Shown here: positions 7,316 to 14,600 of the stretch, one piece after another | Numbering within the stretch: the first letter of the stretch is position 1 | Layout of the letters: each line of letters begins with the position of its first letter | Assembly: GCA_937921305.1 (NCBI GenBank) | Contig: CAKZSU010000003.1 | Location: 1 to 38,830, forward strand | Length of the DNA: 38,830 bases | Source of the DNA: an uncultured Patescibacteria group bacterium | GTDB lineage: Bacteria > Patescibacteriota > Microgenomatia > UBA10105 > UBA927 | Direction of reading: 5' to 3' | The notes under the pieces: generated by a model | The model's input: the letters and a program-made list of their open reading frames with translations, nothing else | Database searches by the model: none | Told to the model about the DNA's origin: nothing | Program-made: the position numbers and the translations under genes

Positions 7316-8392
7316 ATGAAAAATAGCATCGTAGATCTTGCATGTCAGTTCATTAGAATTCAATCCATAGAACATTCACCTGATGCGTTGCGTGAGGCGC
7401 TTCGAGTTGCCGTTGATGACCTTCAGGGATTTACTGTAGAGATGTTTGAGGATCACGGCATACAAAGCGCGCTGATTTATGCAGGAGAAAAACGACCAGA
7501 GCGATTTCGCGTTCTTCTTAATGCTCATCTTGATGTTGTTCCCGGTAAGAAAGAGGGGTATTCTCCATCGATTGACGGCGATAAACTCTCCGGTGTTGGC
7601 GCGTTAGACATGAAAGCAAGCGTAGCGTGTCTTATTCATATCTTTCGTGATATGGCAAAACAAGTCTCCTACCCTCTCGGTCTTCAGTTAGTAACAGATG
7701 AAGAAGTGGGTGGATTTCATGGGACAAAATGGCAAATCGAACAAGGTGTTCGAGCAGATTTTGTGATCTGCGGCGAGCCAACAAATTTTGATATTGTCAA
7801 TAAAGCAAAAGGAATTCTTTGGGTAGATGTAGTGATATGTGGCGTGACGGCGCATGGCGCATATCCGTGGCGAGGAAAGAACGCGATATTGTTAACGCAA
7901 GATTTTCTCGGAAGACTTATGTATCGCTTTCCCATTCCTCAAGAAGAATCGTGGGTCACAACGGTTAATGTCGCAAAAATGTCAACATCAAATTCTGCAT
8001 ATAATAAAATTCCTGATGAATGCTCGGTAAGTCTTGATATCCGATTTGTTCCAGAAGATAAAGACCGTGTGCTTAAGTTTCTTCACGAGATTCTTCCGAA
8101 AGAATCAACGATGCATATTGTTGTTCATGAGCCATCGTTATATACCGATGAACAGAATGAAATCCTTCAATCACTTAAAAAATCTTCAGAAAGAGCATTA
8201 GGTCATTCTCTCGTTGTTCGAGGTGCAAATGGATCATCTGACGCACGTCACTATATGACAGTAGGATGTCCTGGTATTGAATTTGGTCCTATTGGTGGAG
8301 ACATCGGGGGAGATACCGAATGGGTAAGCGTGTCAAGTTTAAATAAATACTATCACATGCTTTGTACATTTCTTCAAGATATTGATAAATAA
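7316..8392 (+). CDS. M20 family metallopeptidase-like protein (DapE/ArgE group), last metal ligand missing
   Basis: M20 enzymes are two-zinc amidases and peptidases (succinyl-diaminopimelate desuccinylase, acetylornithine deacetylase, carboxypeptidases). The protein is 358 residues. It keeps the first four ligand motifs: H71 in NAHLDVVP, D98 in GALDMKAS, E129-E130 in TDEEVGG and E154 in CGEPTN. It also keeps the small dimerisation domain (about residues 168-275, starting near WVDVVICGVTAHGAYP). The C-terminal ligand, normally a histidine in an I-H-x-x-x-E-type motif, is glycine 331 (DIGGDTEWV). It follows the ATP-grasp-like gene by 9 nt and probably shares its control. Its substrate cannot be told from sequence. 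Confidence 0.82.
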   Translation: MKNSIVDLACQFIRIQSIEHSPDALREALRVAVDDLQGFTVEMFEDHGIQSALIYAGEKRPERFRVLLNAHLDVVPGKKEGYSPSIDGDKLSGVGALDMKASVACLIHIFRDMAKQVSYPLGLQLVTDEEVGGFHGTKWQIEQGVRADFVICGEPTNFDIVNKAKGILWVDVVICGVTAHGAYPWRGKNAILLTQDFLGRLMYRFPIPQEESWVTTVNVAKMSTSNSAYNKIPDECSVSLDIRFVPEDKDRVLKFLHEILPKESTMHIVVHEPSLYTDEQNEILQSLKKSSERALGHSLVVRGANGSSDARHYMTVGCPGIEFGPIGGDIGGDTEWVSVSSLNKYYHMLCTFLQDIDK

Positions 8393-8396
8393 ATCG

Positions 8397-8879
8397 TTAT
8401 GCCCGTTGAAGAATGTTGTATGTTAGATAATACCCAGTTGATGAGTGTTCTGTTTTATGTTCAATTTTTTTTGTGAACATTGAGTAATCAGGAAAGAAGG
8501 TGTCTGCGTCAGCCTCCGCGTCCACGATCGTGAGATATAAGCGATGTGCGATGGATATTGCTTCTGCGTATATCTTTCCTCCTCCAATGATAAAAATTTC
8601 TTCTGCTCCGTCACAGCCTTTGGCTTTCGTTAAGGCATCTTGTAACGATGAAGCGATAAGAATGCCTTCTGAAGGATAATGAGAATTTCTTGTGATAACA
8701 ATATTTGTTCGTTGTGAAAGTGGTTTGCCGATCGATTCAAATGTTTTTCGTCCCATGATGACTGGGTGTCCTATAGTTATTGCTTTAAATCGTTTCATGT
8801 CTTCTGGGGTATGCCATAAAAGTTTATTATTTTTCCCCAACTCTCTTTTTTTCCCAATTGCGGCGATGATGGAAATCAT
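8397..8879 (-). CDS. folA: Dihydrofolate reductase
   Basis: Reduces dihydrofolate to tetrahydrofolate with NADPH, regenerating the cofactor oxidised by ThyA next door. It is 160 residues, the usual bacterial size. Visible motifs are the N-terminal ISIIAAIGKKRELG strand, LLWHTPEDMKRFK with the catalytic acidic residue, the NADPH-binding VIMGRKTFESIG, and IFIIGGGKIYAEA. The start is ATG 8879, overlapping the thyA stop as TGATG, with GGAGG 7-8 nt upstream inside the thyA end. An in-frame TTG one codon earlier is less likely. Third gene of the cyclo-ligase-thyA-folA operon. Confidence 0.96.
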   Translation of the reverse strand: MISIIAAIGKKRELGKNNKLLWHTPEDMKRFKAITIGHPVIMGRKTFESIGKPLSQRTNIVITRNSHYPSEGILIASSLQDALTKAKGCDGAEEIFIIGGGKIYAEAISIAHRLYLTIVDAEADADTFFPDYSMFTKKIEHKTEHSSTGYYLTYNILQRA

Positions 8880-9850
8880 CAAAATCCTCCTACAACAGTA
8901 ATATCTCCTTTAATGGCAGGGTGAGGATCGTATCCTTCAAGGGTAAAATCTTCATATACAAAATCATCAATATTCTTTTTCGCGGGATTGAGTTTCATGG
9001 TGGGCAATGGACGAGGTTCTCGCGAGAGTTGTTCCTTGCACTGTTCAAAGTGATTTTCGTAGATATGCACATCGCCAAATACATGGATAAACTCTCCTGG
9101 TTTATACCCCGTGACTTGTGCGATCATGAGCGTTAATAAGGCATATGAGGCAATGTTAAACGGCACGCCCAAGAAAAGATCTGCGCTTCGCTGGTATAAG
9201 AGAAGCGAGAGTTTATCATCGGTGATATTGATATGAAACATCGTGTGACACGGCGCGATCACCATAGACGCATCGTGACTTCCTGACATTTCATAAATGC
9301 ACCCCGCGTTCCACGCGGAAATTATATAATGTTTTTTCATCGGGTATTTTTTGATTTTTTCTATCGCCCACCCGAGCTGATCGACAGTTTTTTCTTTTCC
9401 GACGGGCCATTTTCTCCATTGAACGCCGTATACTGGTCCAAGTTCTCCCCACTGTTTGACGAATGCTTCATCAGTTTTCATATGTTCCATAAATTCTTCA
9501 AACGATAAAAATAGCGCTTTGTGTTCCGCGACTGCCCATTCGTATTTTTTATACGCCCACTCATCCCAAATATGGACATTATTATCGAGAAGATATTTGA
9601 TATTACTTGATCCAGATAAAAACCATAATAGTTCATGAATAATGCCGCGAATAAAGACTTTTTTTGTTGTTAGAAGCGGAAATCCTTTCGATAAATCGTA
9701 TCGACACATTCTTCCAAAAACGCTTTTAAGTTTAACACCAGTCGAATGACTTACTTTCCATGTTCCATGATCCATAATCTCTTGCATAAGATTAAGATAT
9801 TGATACTCTGGATGATCGTGCGCTGGTTTTTTCGGCGTTTGTTGTTTCAT
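8879..9850 (-). CDS. thyA: Thymidylate synthase
   Basis: Converts dUMP to dTMP using methylene-tetrahydrofolate, producing dihydrofolate for FolA. It is 323 residues, with the extra 50-residue insert seen in longer ThyA forms (about 95-145). The active-site cysteine is C201 in IAPCHTMFHI. The phosphate-binding arginine segment YQRSADLFLGVPFNIASYA and the C-terminal DPHP region are present. ATG 9850 overlaps the cyclo-ligase TGA (ATGA), with a strong AAGGAGG 5 nt upstream. It is the classical ThyA, not the flavin-dependent ThyX. Confidence 0.97.
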   Translation of the reverse strand: MKQQTPKKPAHDHPEYQYLNLMQEIMDHGTWKVSHSTGVKLKSVFGRMCRYDLSKGFPLLTTKKVFIRGIIHELLWFLSGSSNIKYLLDNNVHIWDEWAYKKYEWAVAEHKALFLSFEEFMEHMKTDEAFVKQWGELGPVYGVQWRKWPVGKEKTVDQLGWAIEKIKKYPMKKHYIISAWNAGCIYEMSGSHDASMVIAPCHTMFHINITDDKLSLLLYQRSADLFLGVPFNIASYALLTLMIAQVTGYKPGEFIHVFGDVHIYENHFEQCKEQLSREPRPLPTMKLNPAKKNIDDFVYEDFTLEGYDPHPAIKGDITVVGGF

Positions 9851-10338
9851 AGCTCCTCCTTTATCCGTATGATTTCTTGTTCTGTGACAATAATATCCAT
9901 CACTATATCATGAGATTCGCATGGAAGCATAGTGAGCAGTTGAAAAGAAAACGCGAGCGCTATTTTAGGAGCTGCGACGCCGGAAAGAAGTTTATCGTAG
10001 TACCCTCCTCCCCGTCCAAGTCTATGTCCAGATCGGTCGAACGCGACGCCGGGAACGATAAAACACATCGCTAATTTTGCCTCTAGAGATTCAGGAACAA
10101 TCACCCGTTTCTTTTGTCTGAGACATTCTTCAATGATGAGCGTTGTGTCAACTTCGGAGGGAAACGATTGATAGACGCAAAGACACGATGATGTTTGAAC
10201 TTCCGGAAGCGATAAACACGCGCGCGTTATTGCTTCTGAAGCAATGTGTCGTTCCTGATCTGCCAACATTTTTCGTTGAGCAGTTAGTATCGTTCTCAAT
10301 CGCTCTTTTTCTTCACCAATGTTGTTTTTATTTATCAT
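9847..10338 (-). CDS. 5-formyltetrahydrofolate cyclo-ligase
   Basis: Turns 5-formyl-THF into 5,10-methenyl-THF with ATP, returning stored folate to the active pool. It is 163 residues. The diagnostic GHRLGRGGGYYDKLL motif is present near residues 115-129, with an N-terminal ERLRTILTAQRK helix and a VYQSFPSEVDT segment. The frame is open upstream to 10455, but that part overlaps the divergent gene and looks unlike the family, so I start at ATG 10338. That ATG is 7 nt after a TATAAT. First gene of the folate/thymidylate operon. Confidence 0.92.
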   Translation of the reverse strand: MINKNNIGEEKERLRTILTAQRKMLADQERHIASEAITRACLSLPEVQTSSCLCVYQSFPSEVDTTLIIEECLRQKKRVIVPESLEAKLAMCFIVPGVAFDRSGHRLGRGGGYYDKLLSGVAAPKIALAFSFQLLTMLPCESHDIVMDIIVTEQEIIRIKEEL

Positions 10339-10344
10339 ATCGTC

Positions 10345-10351
10345 TATTATA
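10345..10351. promoter_or_regulatory. Symmetric divergent -10 element (cyclo-ligase and ATP-cone genes)
   Basis: TATTATA serves as TATTAT on the plus strand (10345-10350) and TATAAT on the minus strand (10351-10346). The plus ATG (10357) is 6 nt and the minus ATG (10338) 7 nt from its box, so both mRNAs could start at or next to the start codon. A plus-strand TTGTTT lies 17 bp upstream (10322-10327). Confidence 0.55.
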
Positions 10352-10356
10352 AAAGT

Positions 10357-10617
10357 ATGTTGCCGCAGGTTATTAAACGAGATGGATCTATTGAAAAATT
10401 TAGCGTAATTAATATCTCTCGAGTCGTTCAAGCTGCCGGTCTTACGCCTGACCAAGCAAAAGAATTTGCGGAAAAAATGGCGAAATGGGCAAAAGAACAG
10501 AATGTGTCGTCTCTTACTTCATTGCAAATACGAGACAAAGTGCTAGAAGAGCTTCGAATTGTGAATCAACACGCCGCGGATCTTTATGAGTGGTATCAAC
10601 AAACAAAAGAATTATAA
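10357..10617 (+). CDS. Stand-alone ATP-cone domain protein
   Basis: An 86-residue protein that is essentially one ATP-cone, the nucleotide-sensing domain found in ribonucleotide reductase large subunits and in the repressor NrdR. The start VIKRDGSIEKF is the family hallmark, and a set of helices follows (around KVLEEL and HAADLYEWYQQ). It lacks the NrdR zinc ribbon and any reductase domain. It is divergent from the cyclo-ligase-thyA-folA operon through a shared -10 element. It may sense ATP/dATP or partner another protein, but this is inference. Its last 6 bp overlap the end of dus. Confidence 0.85.
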   Translation: MLPQVIKRDGSIEKFSVINISRVVQAAGLTPDQAKEFAEKMAKWAKEQNVSSLTSLQIRDKVLEELRIVNQHAADLYEWYQQTKEL

Positions 10618-11595
10618 GGAATCGCTCTGGGAAGAATCGTGATTCATTAAGAACTCCTCAATATACTTAATCATATCGCGAGCGGTATCATATATCATTA
10701 ATTGTTCTCGGATATCGCTGGCTTGCGGAAAGTCTGTAATATATATTTTAACATACTTTTTCATAACCGCGAAATGTTTTCGATTCCCCCAAACAGACGT
10801 AAACAGTTCAAGATGACGCTTGAGAAGATACATTCGTTCTTTTATAGTCGCTTTTTTCCATTGATCCGCGTTGCCAAAAAGATACGGATTTTTGAATATT
10901 CCTCGTCCAATCATGGCGCCGTCAACGCCGTAAAGATTGGATTTTTCTATCGCTTCCTCTTTTGAGGCCACATCGCCGTTGCCGATGATGAGCGTGGATT
11001 TTCTCATCGCGTTTCGTATTTTCACTGCTTTTCTTATTTCTTCCCAATGAGCGGGAACTTGAGAGAGTTCTTTTGCTGTTCTTCCGTGCACAGTCAGCGC
11101 GGCGATATCCTGAGAAAGGAGAAACGAAATCCAGTCTTCCGTTATGATCGTGTCAAATCCTATGCGTGTTTTGATACTTACCGGGAGTGTTCCTGCGCCT
11201 TCTTTTGTAGCAAGAATAATATCTATGGCTAAAGAACGGTTGTTGATTAATGCAGCACAGCAGCCATTTTTTATAACCGATGACTCTGGGCATCCCATGT
11301 TAATATCAATGCCGTCAAATCCCATTTGTGCCAATCGCTGTGCGGCGTGATAAAAATGCTCGGGATTTTTTCCCCAAATCTGCGCAATGAGCGGTTTTTC
11401 TTCTGAAGTAAACAACAATCGTTGTGCAACGATGTCGTTTCCCTTTGAAGCCAATCCATCGACATTGGTAAATTCTGTGAAAAAGAGATCAGGTCTTCCG
11501 CAGGAACAAATAATTCTTCGAAAGACCGTGTCTGTCACATCTTCCATCGGGGCGAGGATGAGGATTGGTTTTTGCAATGTCTCCCAAATTGTCAT
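10612..11595 (-). CDS. dus: tRNA-dihydrouridine synthase
   Basis: A flavoenzyme that reduces uridines in the tRNA D-loop. It is 327 residues. The TIM-barrel FMN domain starts LAPMEDVTDTVFRR. The catalytic cysteine lies in DINMGCPESSVIKNGCC (residues about 97-113). SIKTRIGF, ALTVHGRTAKE, IIGNGDV and GAMIGRGIFKNPYLF follow in the expected order, then the helical tRNA-binding domain. The start overlaps the stop of the SAM adenosyltransferase-like gene by ATGA. It meets the ATP-cone gene tail-to-tail with a 6-bp overlap. Confidence 0.95.
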   Translation of the reverse strand: MTIWETLQKPILILAPMEDVTDTVFRRIICSCGRPDLFFTEFTNVDGLASKGNDIVAQRLLFTSEEKPLIAQIWGKNPEHFYHAAQRLAQMGFDGIDINMGCPESSVIKNGCCAALINNRSLAIDIILATKEGAGTLPVSIKTRIGFDTIITEDWISFLLSQDIAALTVHGRTAKELSQVPAHWEEIRKAVKIRNAMRKSTLIIGNGDVASKEEAIEKSNLYGVDGAMIGRGIFKNPYLFGNADQWKKATIKERMYLLKRHLELFTSVWGNRKHFAVMKKYVKIYITDFPQASDIREQLMIYDTARDMIKYIEEFLMNHDSSQSDSL

Positions 11596-12371
11596 TCGTT
11601 CACTGGTTCAATGGTGAATTCTGATTCAATATCTGGTCGATCAAACTCTACCCATGCCGATAACCCTCGCAAAAAAAGTTCCATGAATGGATCGTCTGCT
11701 CCGGAGGAGCCGGGAGCAAAGGCAAGTTGTCCTTCGTGGACAGAAAATGTTCCATCGGTAAAGTAGGCAGTGCGTTTGATGCCGTTGAGCGTCACAAGCA
11801 TTGGCTGTCCAATTTCTAATGCGATCGATGATCGTCTTGTTGTTGTTTTAAGATTGCCATATCCATCAATCCATCCGATTCTATTTGGTGGAACATCGGG
11901 GATGATAGATACATCAACAGCCTCTCCGATAAAGGATTGATTTCCTCTTGCGAGGCTTGCGACTGCTTCTGGATAGAAGTCTCGTGATCGAAATTGTGAT
12001 CCTTTGTTTGCGACATTGACGGATCGAAATTCGTAGATATGAGGTTTAATAAATGAGAAACAGTATCCGGCGTTTACGCCAATTACCTGGACGCCATTAT
12101 GAAGTTTCGTATACATGAGTTTTTCTCCTTCATTTTTCTCGCGTGATTCTTTTTTGTCTTTTCTTGGCGCGGTGTTTGTGTAGATAATCATGTTTTGCAT
12201 TGGATTTACAAGCGCGTACTGAGCAGTCCAGAATCCTGTAGCGAGCGTGCTAAAAGACGGAACACTTGTCGGGTAAACCGTGATATCTTTTTCTAGTCCA
12301 ACAAGTTTTTGTATGACTTCTCCAAACGCGGGATCGTTAATTCCATAGTCTGCAATGAGATGAATAAACAT
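11592..12371 (-). CDS. SAM hydroxide adenosyltransferase family protein (DUF62)
   Basis: Family members cleave S-adenosylmethionine to adenosine and methionine, or halogenate it. It is 259 residues. The N-terminal HLIADYGINDPAFGEVIQKL matches the family's opening D-x-G...D...G pattern. FRSRDFYPEAVASLA matches the F-x-G/S-R-D-x-F-x-P-x-A-A signature. IGWIDGYGNLKTT matches the D-x-F-G-N strand of the C-terminal domain. AGG at the SD (AAAGGAG, 9-10 nt before the ATG) supports the start. Some canonical glycines are replaced, so a changed activity is possible. Promoter: TGG-TATAAT at 12407-12399. Cotranscribed with dus. Confidence 0.75.
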   Translation of the reverse strand: MFIHLIADYGINDPAFGEVIQKLVGLEKDITVYPTSVPSFSTLATGFWTAQYALVNPMQNMIIYTNTAPRKDKKESREKNEGEKLMYTKLHNGVQVIGVNAGYCFSFIKPHIYEFRSVNVANKGSQFRSRDFYPEAVASLARGNQSFIGEAVDVSIIPDVPPNRIGWIDGYGNLKTTTRRSSIALEIGQPMLVTLNGIKRTAYFTDGTFSVHEGQLAFAPGSSGADDPFMELFLRGLSAWVEFDRPDIESEFTIEPVNE

Positions 12372-12398
12372 AGATAGTGGTCTCCTTTGCTACTCAAA

Positions 12399-12407
12399 AT
12401 TATACCA
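12399..12407 (-). promoter_or_regulatory. Extended -10 promoter of the DUF62-dus operon
   Basis: On the minus strand TGG-TATAAT (12407-12399) precedes a leader of about 20 nt that carries AAAGGAG and the ATG at 12371. This promoter has a normal leader, unlike the leaderless ones elsewhere in the window. Confidence 0.55.
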
Positions 12408-12418
12408 TACACGATTGA

Positions 12419-13108
12419 TTATTCAGAGAGAATATACGCAAGAACGCGAGGATCTTCTAGTGAATGAACAAGAAGATTTGGTTGATGCGGAAGAAGATCG
12501 TCTGAAGAGTAATTTCCTGTTGTCACCGCAATTGAATGCGCGTGTATCGCCTTCGCGCATTGAATATCTTTTGGCGTGTCTCCCACAATATAGATATCGT
12601 TTGGTTGAAATGGTTTACCAAAATGGTGTTTTGCCTTGTCGGGCGCGAGTCTCGCTAGCGCGATTCTATCGTCTCCTTCGTGACCAAACACGCCAAAGGT
12701 GAAATAGTGTCGCAACCCCACAAGTTCAAGTTTATGCCACCCCGTTTTTTCATAATTGCCGGAAAGGATGCCAAGATGCACTTTGGGAGCAAGATGTTCT
12801 AAAAGGTCTCGGACTCCCGGAAGTACTGATTCGTGAAACGCTTTTGGAATGTTTTGTTTGAAATATTCATAGCTTTGTTCAAACGCAAGCGGGAGTTTTT
12901 CGTAAATGTCTGAGGTTGGTACGCCGGCTTGTGTTAGCGTTGATACAAAAATGCTCGTGTCAATGTGGCCATGAAATTGTTCCCAATCGATAGTTACTGA
13001 TATGTCATAGACTTCTTGGATTGCAACTTCGAATCGTTTTCTATGTGATGAATCTTTGGAATAAAGAAGCGTTCCGTCGATGTCAAAAAGAACGAGTTTG
13101 TGTTTCAT
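12419..13108 (-). CDS. HAD superfamily hydrolase (phosphoglycolate phosphatase-like)
   Basis: A 229-residue haloacid-dehalogenase phosphatase. The catalytic DxDGT motif is FDIDGTLL (D9 nucleophile, D11), followed by an alpha-helical C1 cap (about residues 20-95), motif II LGILSGN, and motif IV YIVGDTPKDIQCA. This is the layout of phosphoglycolate phosphatase and related small-molecule phosphatases. The real substrate is unknown. The start overlaps the 76-residue unknown gene by ATGA. Confidence 0.88.
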   Translation of the reverse strand: MKHKLVLFDIDGTLLYSKDSSHRKRFEVAIQEVYDISVTIDWEQFHGHIDTSIFVSTLTQAGVPTSDIYEKLPLAFEQSYEYFKQNIPKAFHESVLPGVRDLLEHLAPKVHLGILSGNYEKTGWHKLELVGLRHYFTFGVFGHEGDDRIALARLAPDKAKHHFGKPFQPNDIYIVGDTPKDIQCAKAIHAHSIAVTTGNYSSDDLLPHQPNLLVHSLEDPRVLAYILSE

Positions 13109-13335
13109 TCTGTGACTCTGATGATGATTGTTGGTTTAATTCCTTCAGTCACAATCACTGTTTCAGGCTCGCCATGATATGGAGAATGTTGATATATGAT
13201 TTGTCTTCCTTCAAATTCTGTTCCTTTCAAATCTTCTTTTGTAAGAAATCCATTAAACACATATGTTGTTCGGACAATTGGTCCGTCTCTGTTCTCTTGA
13301 ATTTGTCCATTAAGTATCAACTTTTCCTTTGTCAT
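13105..13335 (-). CDS. Small conserved-looking protein of unknown function
   Basis: A 76-residue acidic protein with no membrane segment and no motif I recognise. It alternates short beta-like stretches (KLILNGQI, RTTYVFNGFL, ETVIVTEGI, PTIIIRV), which suggests a small beta barrel or sandwich. It sits between a PfkB kinase (5 nt upstream) and the HAD phosphatase (ATGA overlap). The tight coupling on both sides is the main evidence that it is a gene. Confidence 0.65.
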   Translation of the reverse strand: MTKEKLILNGQIQENRDGPIVRTTYVFNGFLTKEDLKGTEFEGRQIIYQHSPYHGEPETVIVTEGIKPTIIIRVTE

Positions 13336-13340
13336 ACTTT

Positions 13341-14282
13341 TTAGAGGGATACGGTTGCATAATACTGCTCTTGGTATCGTTTTGTAAATGAGTCTTTTGT
13401 AAAGGTATGTGTTTGCGTTCCGTGGGATTCAATCGCATACAACGCAGCGATTGATCCCATTTTTCCGCAGACATCAAGTGGATAAGATCGTATATATCCA
13501 GTAAGAAATCCTGCAAGGTAAGCGTCTCCCGCTCCTCGTGTGTCCCGAATATATTTCGTTTTCGCCGCTGGTATGTGTATGCGATCTTTTGCTGTTTCAA
13601 TGATCGATCCTTGTTCGCCTAGTGTCGTGATGACTATAGGCACAATCGATATAAGGTCGTCATGAAATACATCAAGCGTTTCCTCCAGCGTTTGTATTTC
13701 TCTGTCATTTCCTATGAGTATAGACGTGTGTTTGATTCCTCGTATAAGATCGTTTTTTTCAATGGTTTTTGTAAGAAATGACGGTGTGTAGACATATGAG
13801 ATGTTTTTGTTACTACAGAAATCGACAGCATCGTTCATGAGAGAAGGATGTGTTGGCGCGATAACGGCAAACGATGCCTTTTCTTTGATTGCTTTGAACG
13901 AGATTGTCCGTTTCTTTGTTTTTCCGCTGTCATAGAATGCTCCGATGTAGTTATTTTTTCTATCTATAAGCGCGATATAGATATTGGTAGGCGTTTTTGA
14001 ATCTTCTGTGATATATTTGGTGGAGATGTGATATTCCTCTAAAAACTTCTTGTATTCTTGAATATCGTTTCCCGCGTCGGCAACAATCATCGGATGTTCG
14101 CCAAAAAGCGCGAGTGTGTACGCAATGTTTCCCGCCGTTCCTCCGTAATATTTATTACATGCGTTCGCCGAAAAGTACGCGGAAATGTGAGGAAGTGTCT
14201 CTTCATCGATGCGATCGGCAAATGATCCATCAATGGTAAAAAAATAATCGTACGCGAGAGAGCCAACAACAAGAATATTCAT
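13341..14282 (-). CDS. PfkB family carbohydrate/nucleoside kinase
   Basis: A ribokinase-fold kinase of 313 residues. The N-terminal signature YYGGTAGNIAYTLALFG (about residues 45-61) and the C-terminal anion-hole motif RDTRGAGDAYLAGFLTG (catalytic Asp of GAGD) are both intact. Its order resembles the adenosine-kinase/ribokinase group, but the substrate cannot be assigned. It follows ybaB after a 55-bp gap. Confidence 0.9.
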   Translation of the reverse strand: MNILVVGSLAYDYFFTIDGSFADRIDEETLPHISAYFSANACNKYYGGTAGNIAYTLALFGEHPMIVADAGNDIQEYKKFLEEYHISTKYITEDSKTPTNIYIALIDRKNNYIGAFYDSGKTKKRTISFKAIKEKASFAVIAPTHPSLMNDAVDFCSNKNISYVYTPSFLTKTIEKNDLIRGIKHTSILIGNDREIQTLEETLDVFHDDLISIVPIVITTLGEQGSIIETAKDRIHIPAAKTKYIRDTRGAGDAYLAGFLTGYIRSYPLDVCGKMGSIAALYAIESHGTQTHTFTKDSFTKRYQEQYYATVSL

Positions 14283-14315
14283 AAAAATCGCTGGTTGCTG
14301 TCAGCAGTTTGTTGA

Positions 14316-14334
14316 TAGCTGAGAGCTAATAGCT
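14316..14334. repeat. Short degenerate 7-bp tandem repeat
   Basis: Three imperfect copies, TAGCTGA, GAGCTAA and TAGCT, lie in the 55-bp gap between ybaB and the PfkB kinase gene. No function is evident. Confidence 0.5.
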
Positions 14335-14337
14335 TTG

Positions 14338-14598
14338 TTACATCCCTTTTGCCAATTCTTGGAGTTTTCCCGCCGCCGCGTGTTGAGATTTTTTTATTGC
14401 TTCATTAAAGGCTCGTTCAAGATTCTGCTGTCGTTCTCCGTCTACTTCAACAAGTTTGACATTCTGATTCCCAGTGATGACAACGCGAACATTGCCAACG
14501 CTGACATCAAATTCTTCTTTTTCCAGCATCGATTGAATTTGCATTGCTTGTTTTCTCATGGCGTTTAGGTCGCCAAGCATTTTGAATGGATTTTGCAT
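14338..14598 (-). CDS. ybaB: Nucleoid-associated protein YbaB/EbfC
   Basis: A small dimeric DNA-binding protein of 86 residues (family usually 100-110). It has the N-terminal amphipathic helix NPFKMLGDLNAMRKQAMQIQ, then the beta strands VSVGNVRVVITGNQNVKLVEVDG, then the C-terminal helix with AFNEAIKKSQ. It lies 2 nt after the dnaX stop, the standard dnaX-ybaB arrangement, although recR does not follow. Confidence 0.93.
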   Translation of the reverse strand: MQNPFKMLGDLNAMRKQAMQIQSMLEKEEFDVSVGNVRVVITGNQNVKLVEVDGERQQNLERAFNEAIKKSQHAAAGKLQELAKGM

Positions 14599-14600
14599 CG

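Noticed and set aside
8880-8882. TTG start for folA one codon upstream
   Set aside because: ATG 8879 has better spacing to GGAGG and the TGATG coupling.
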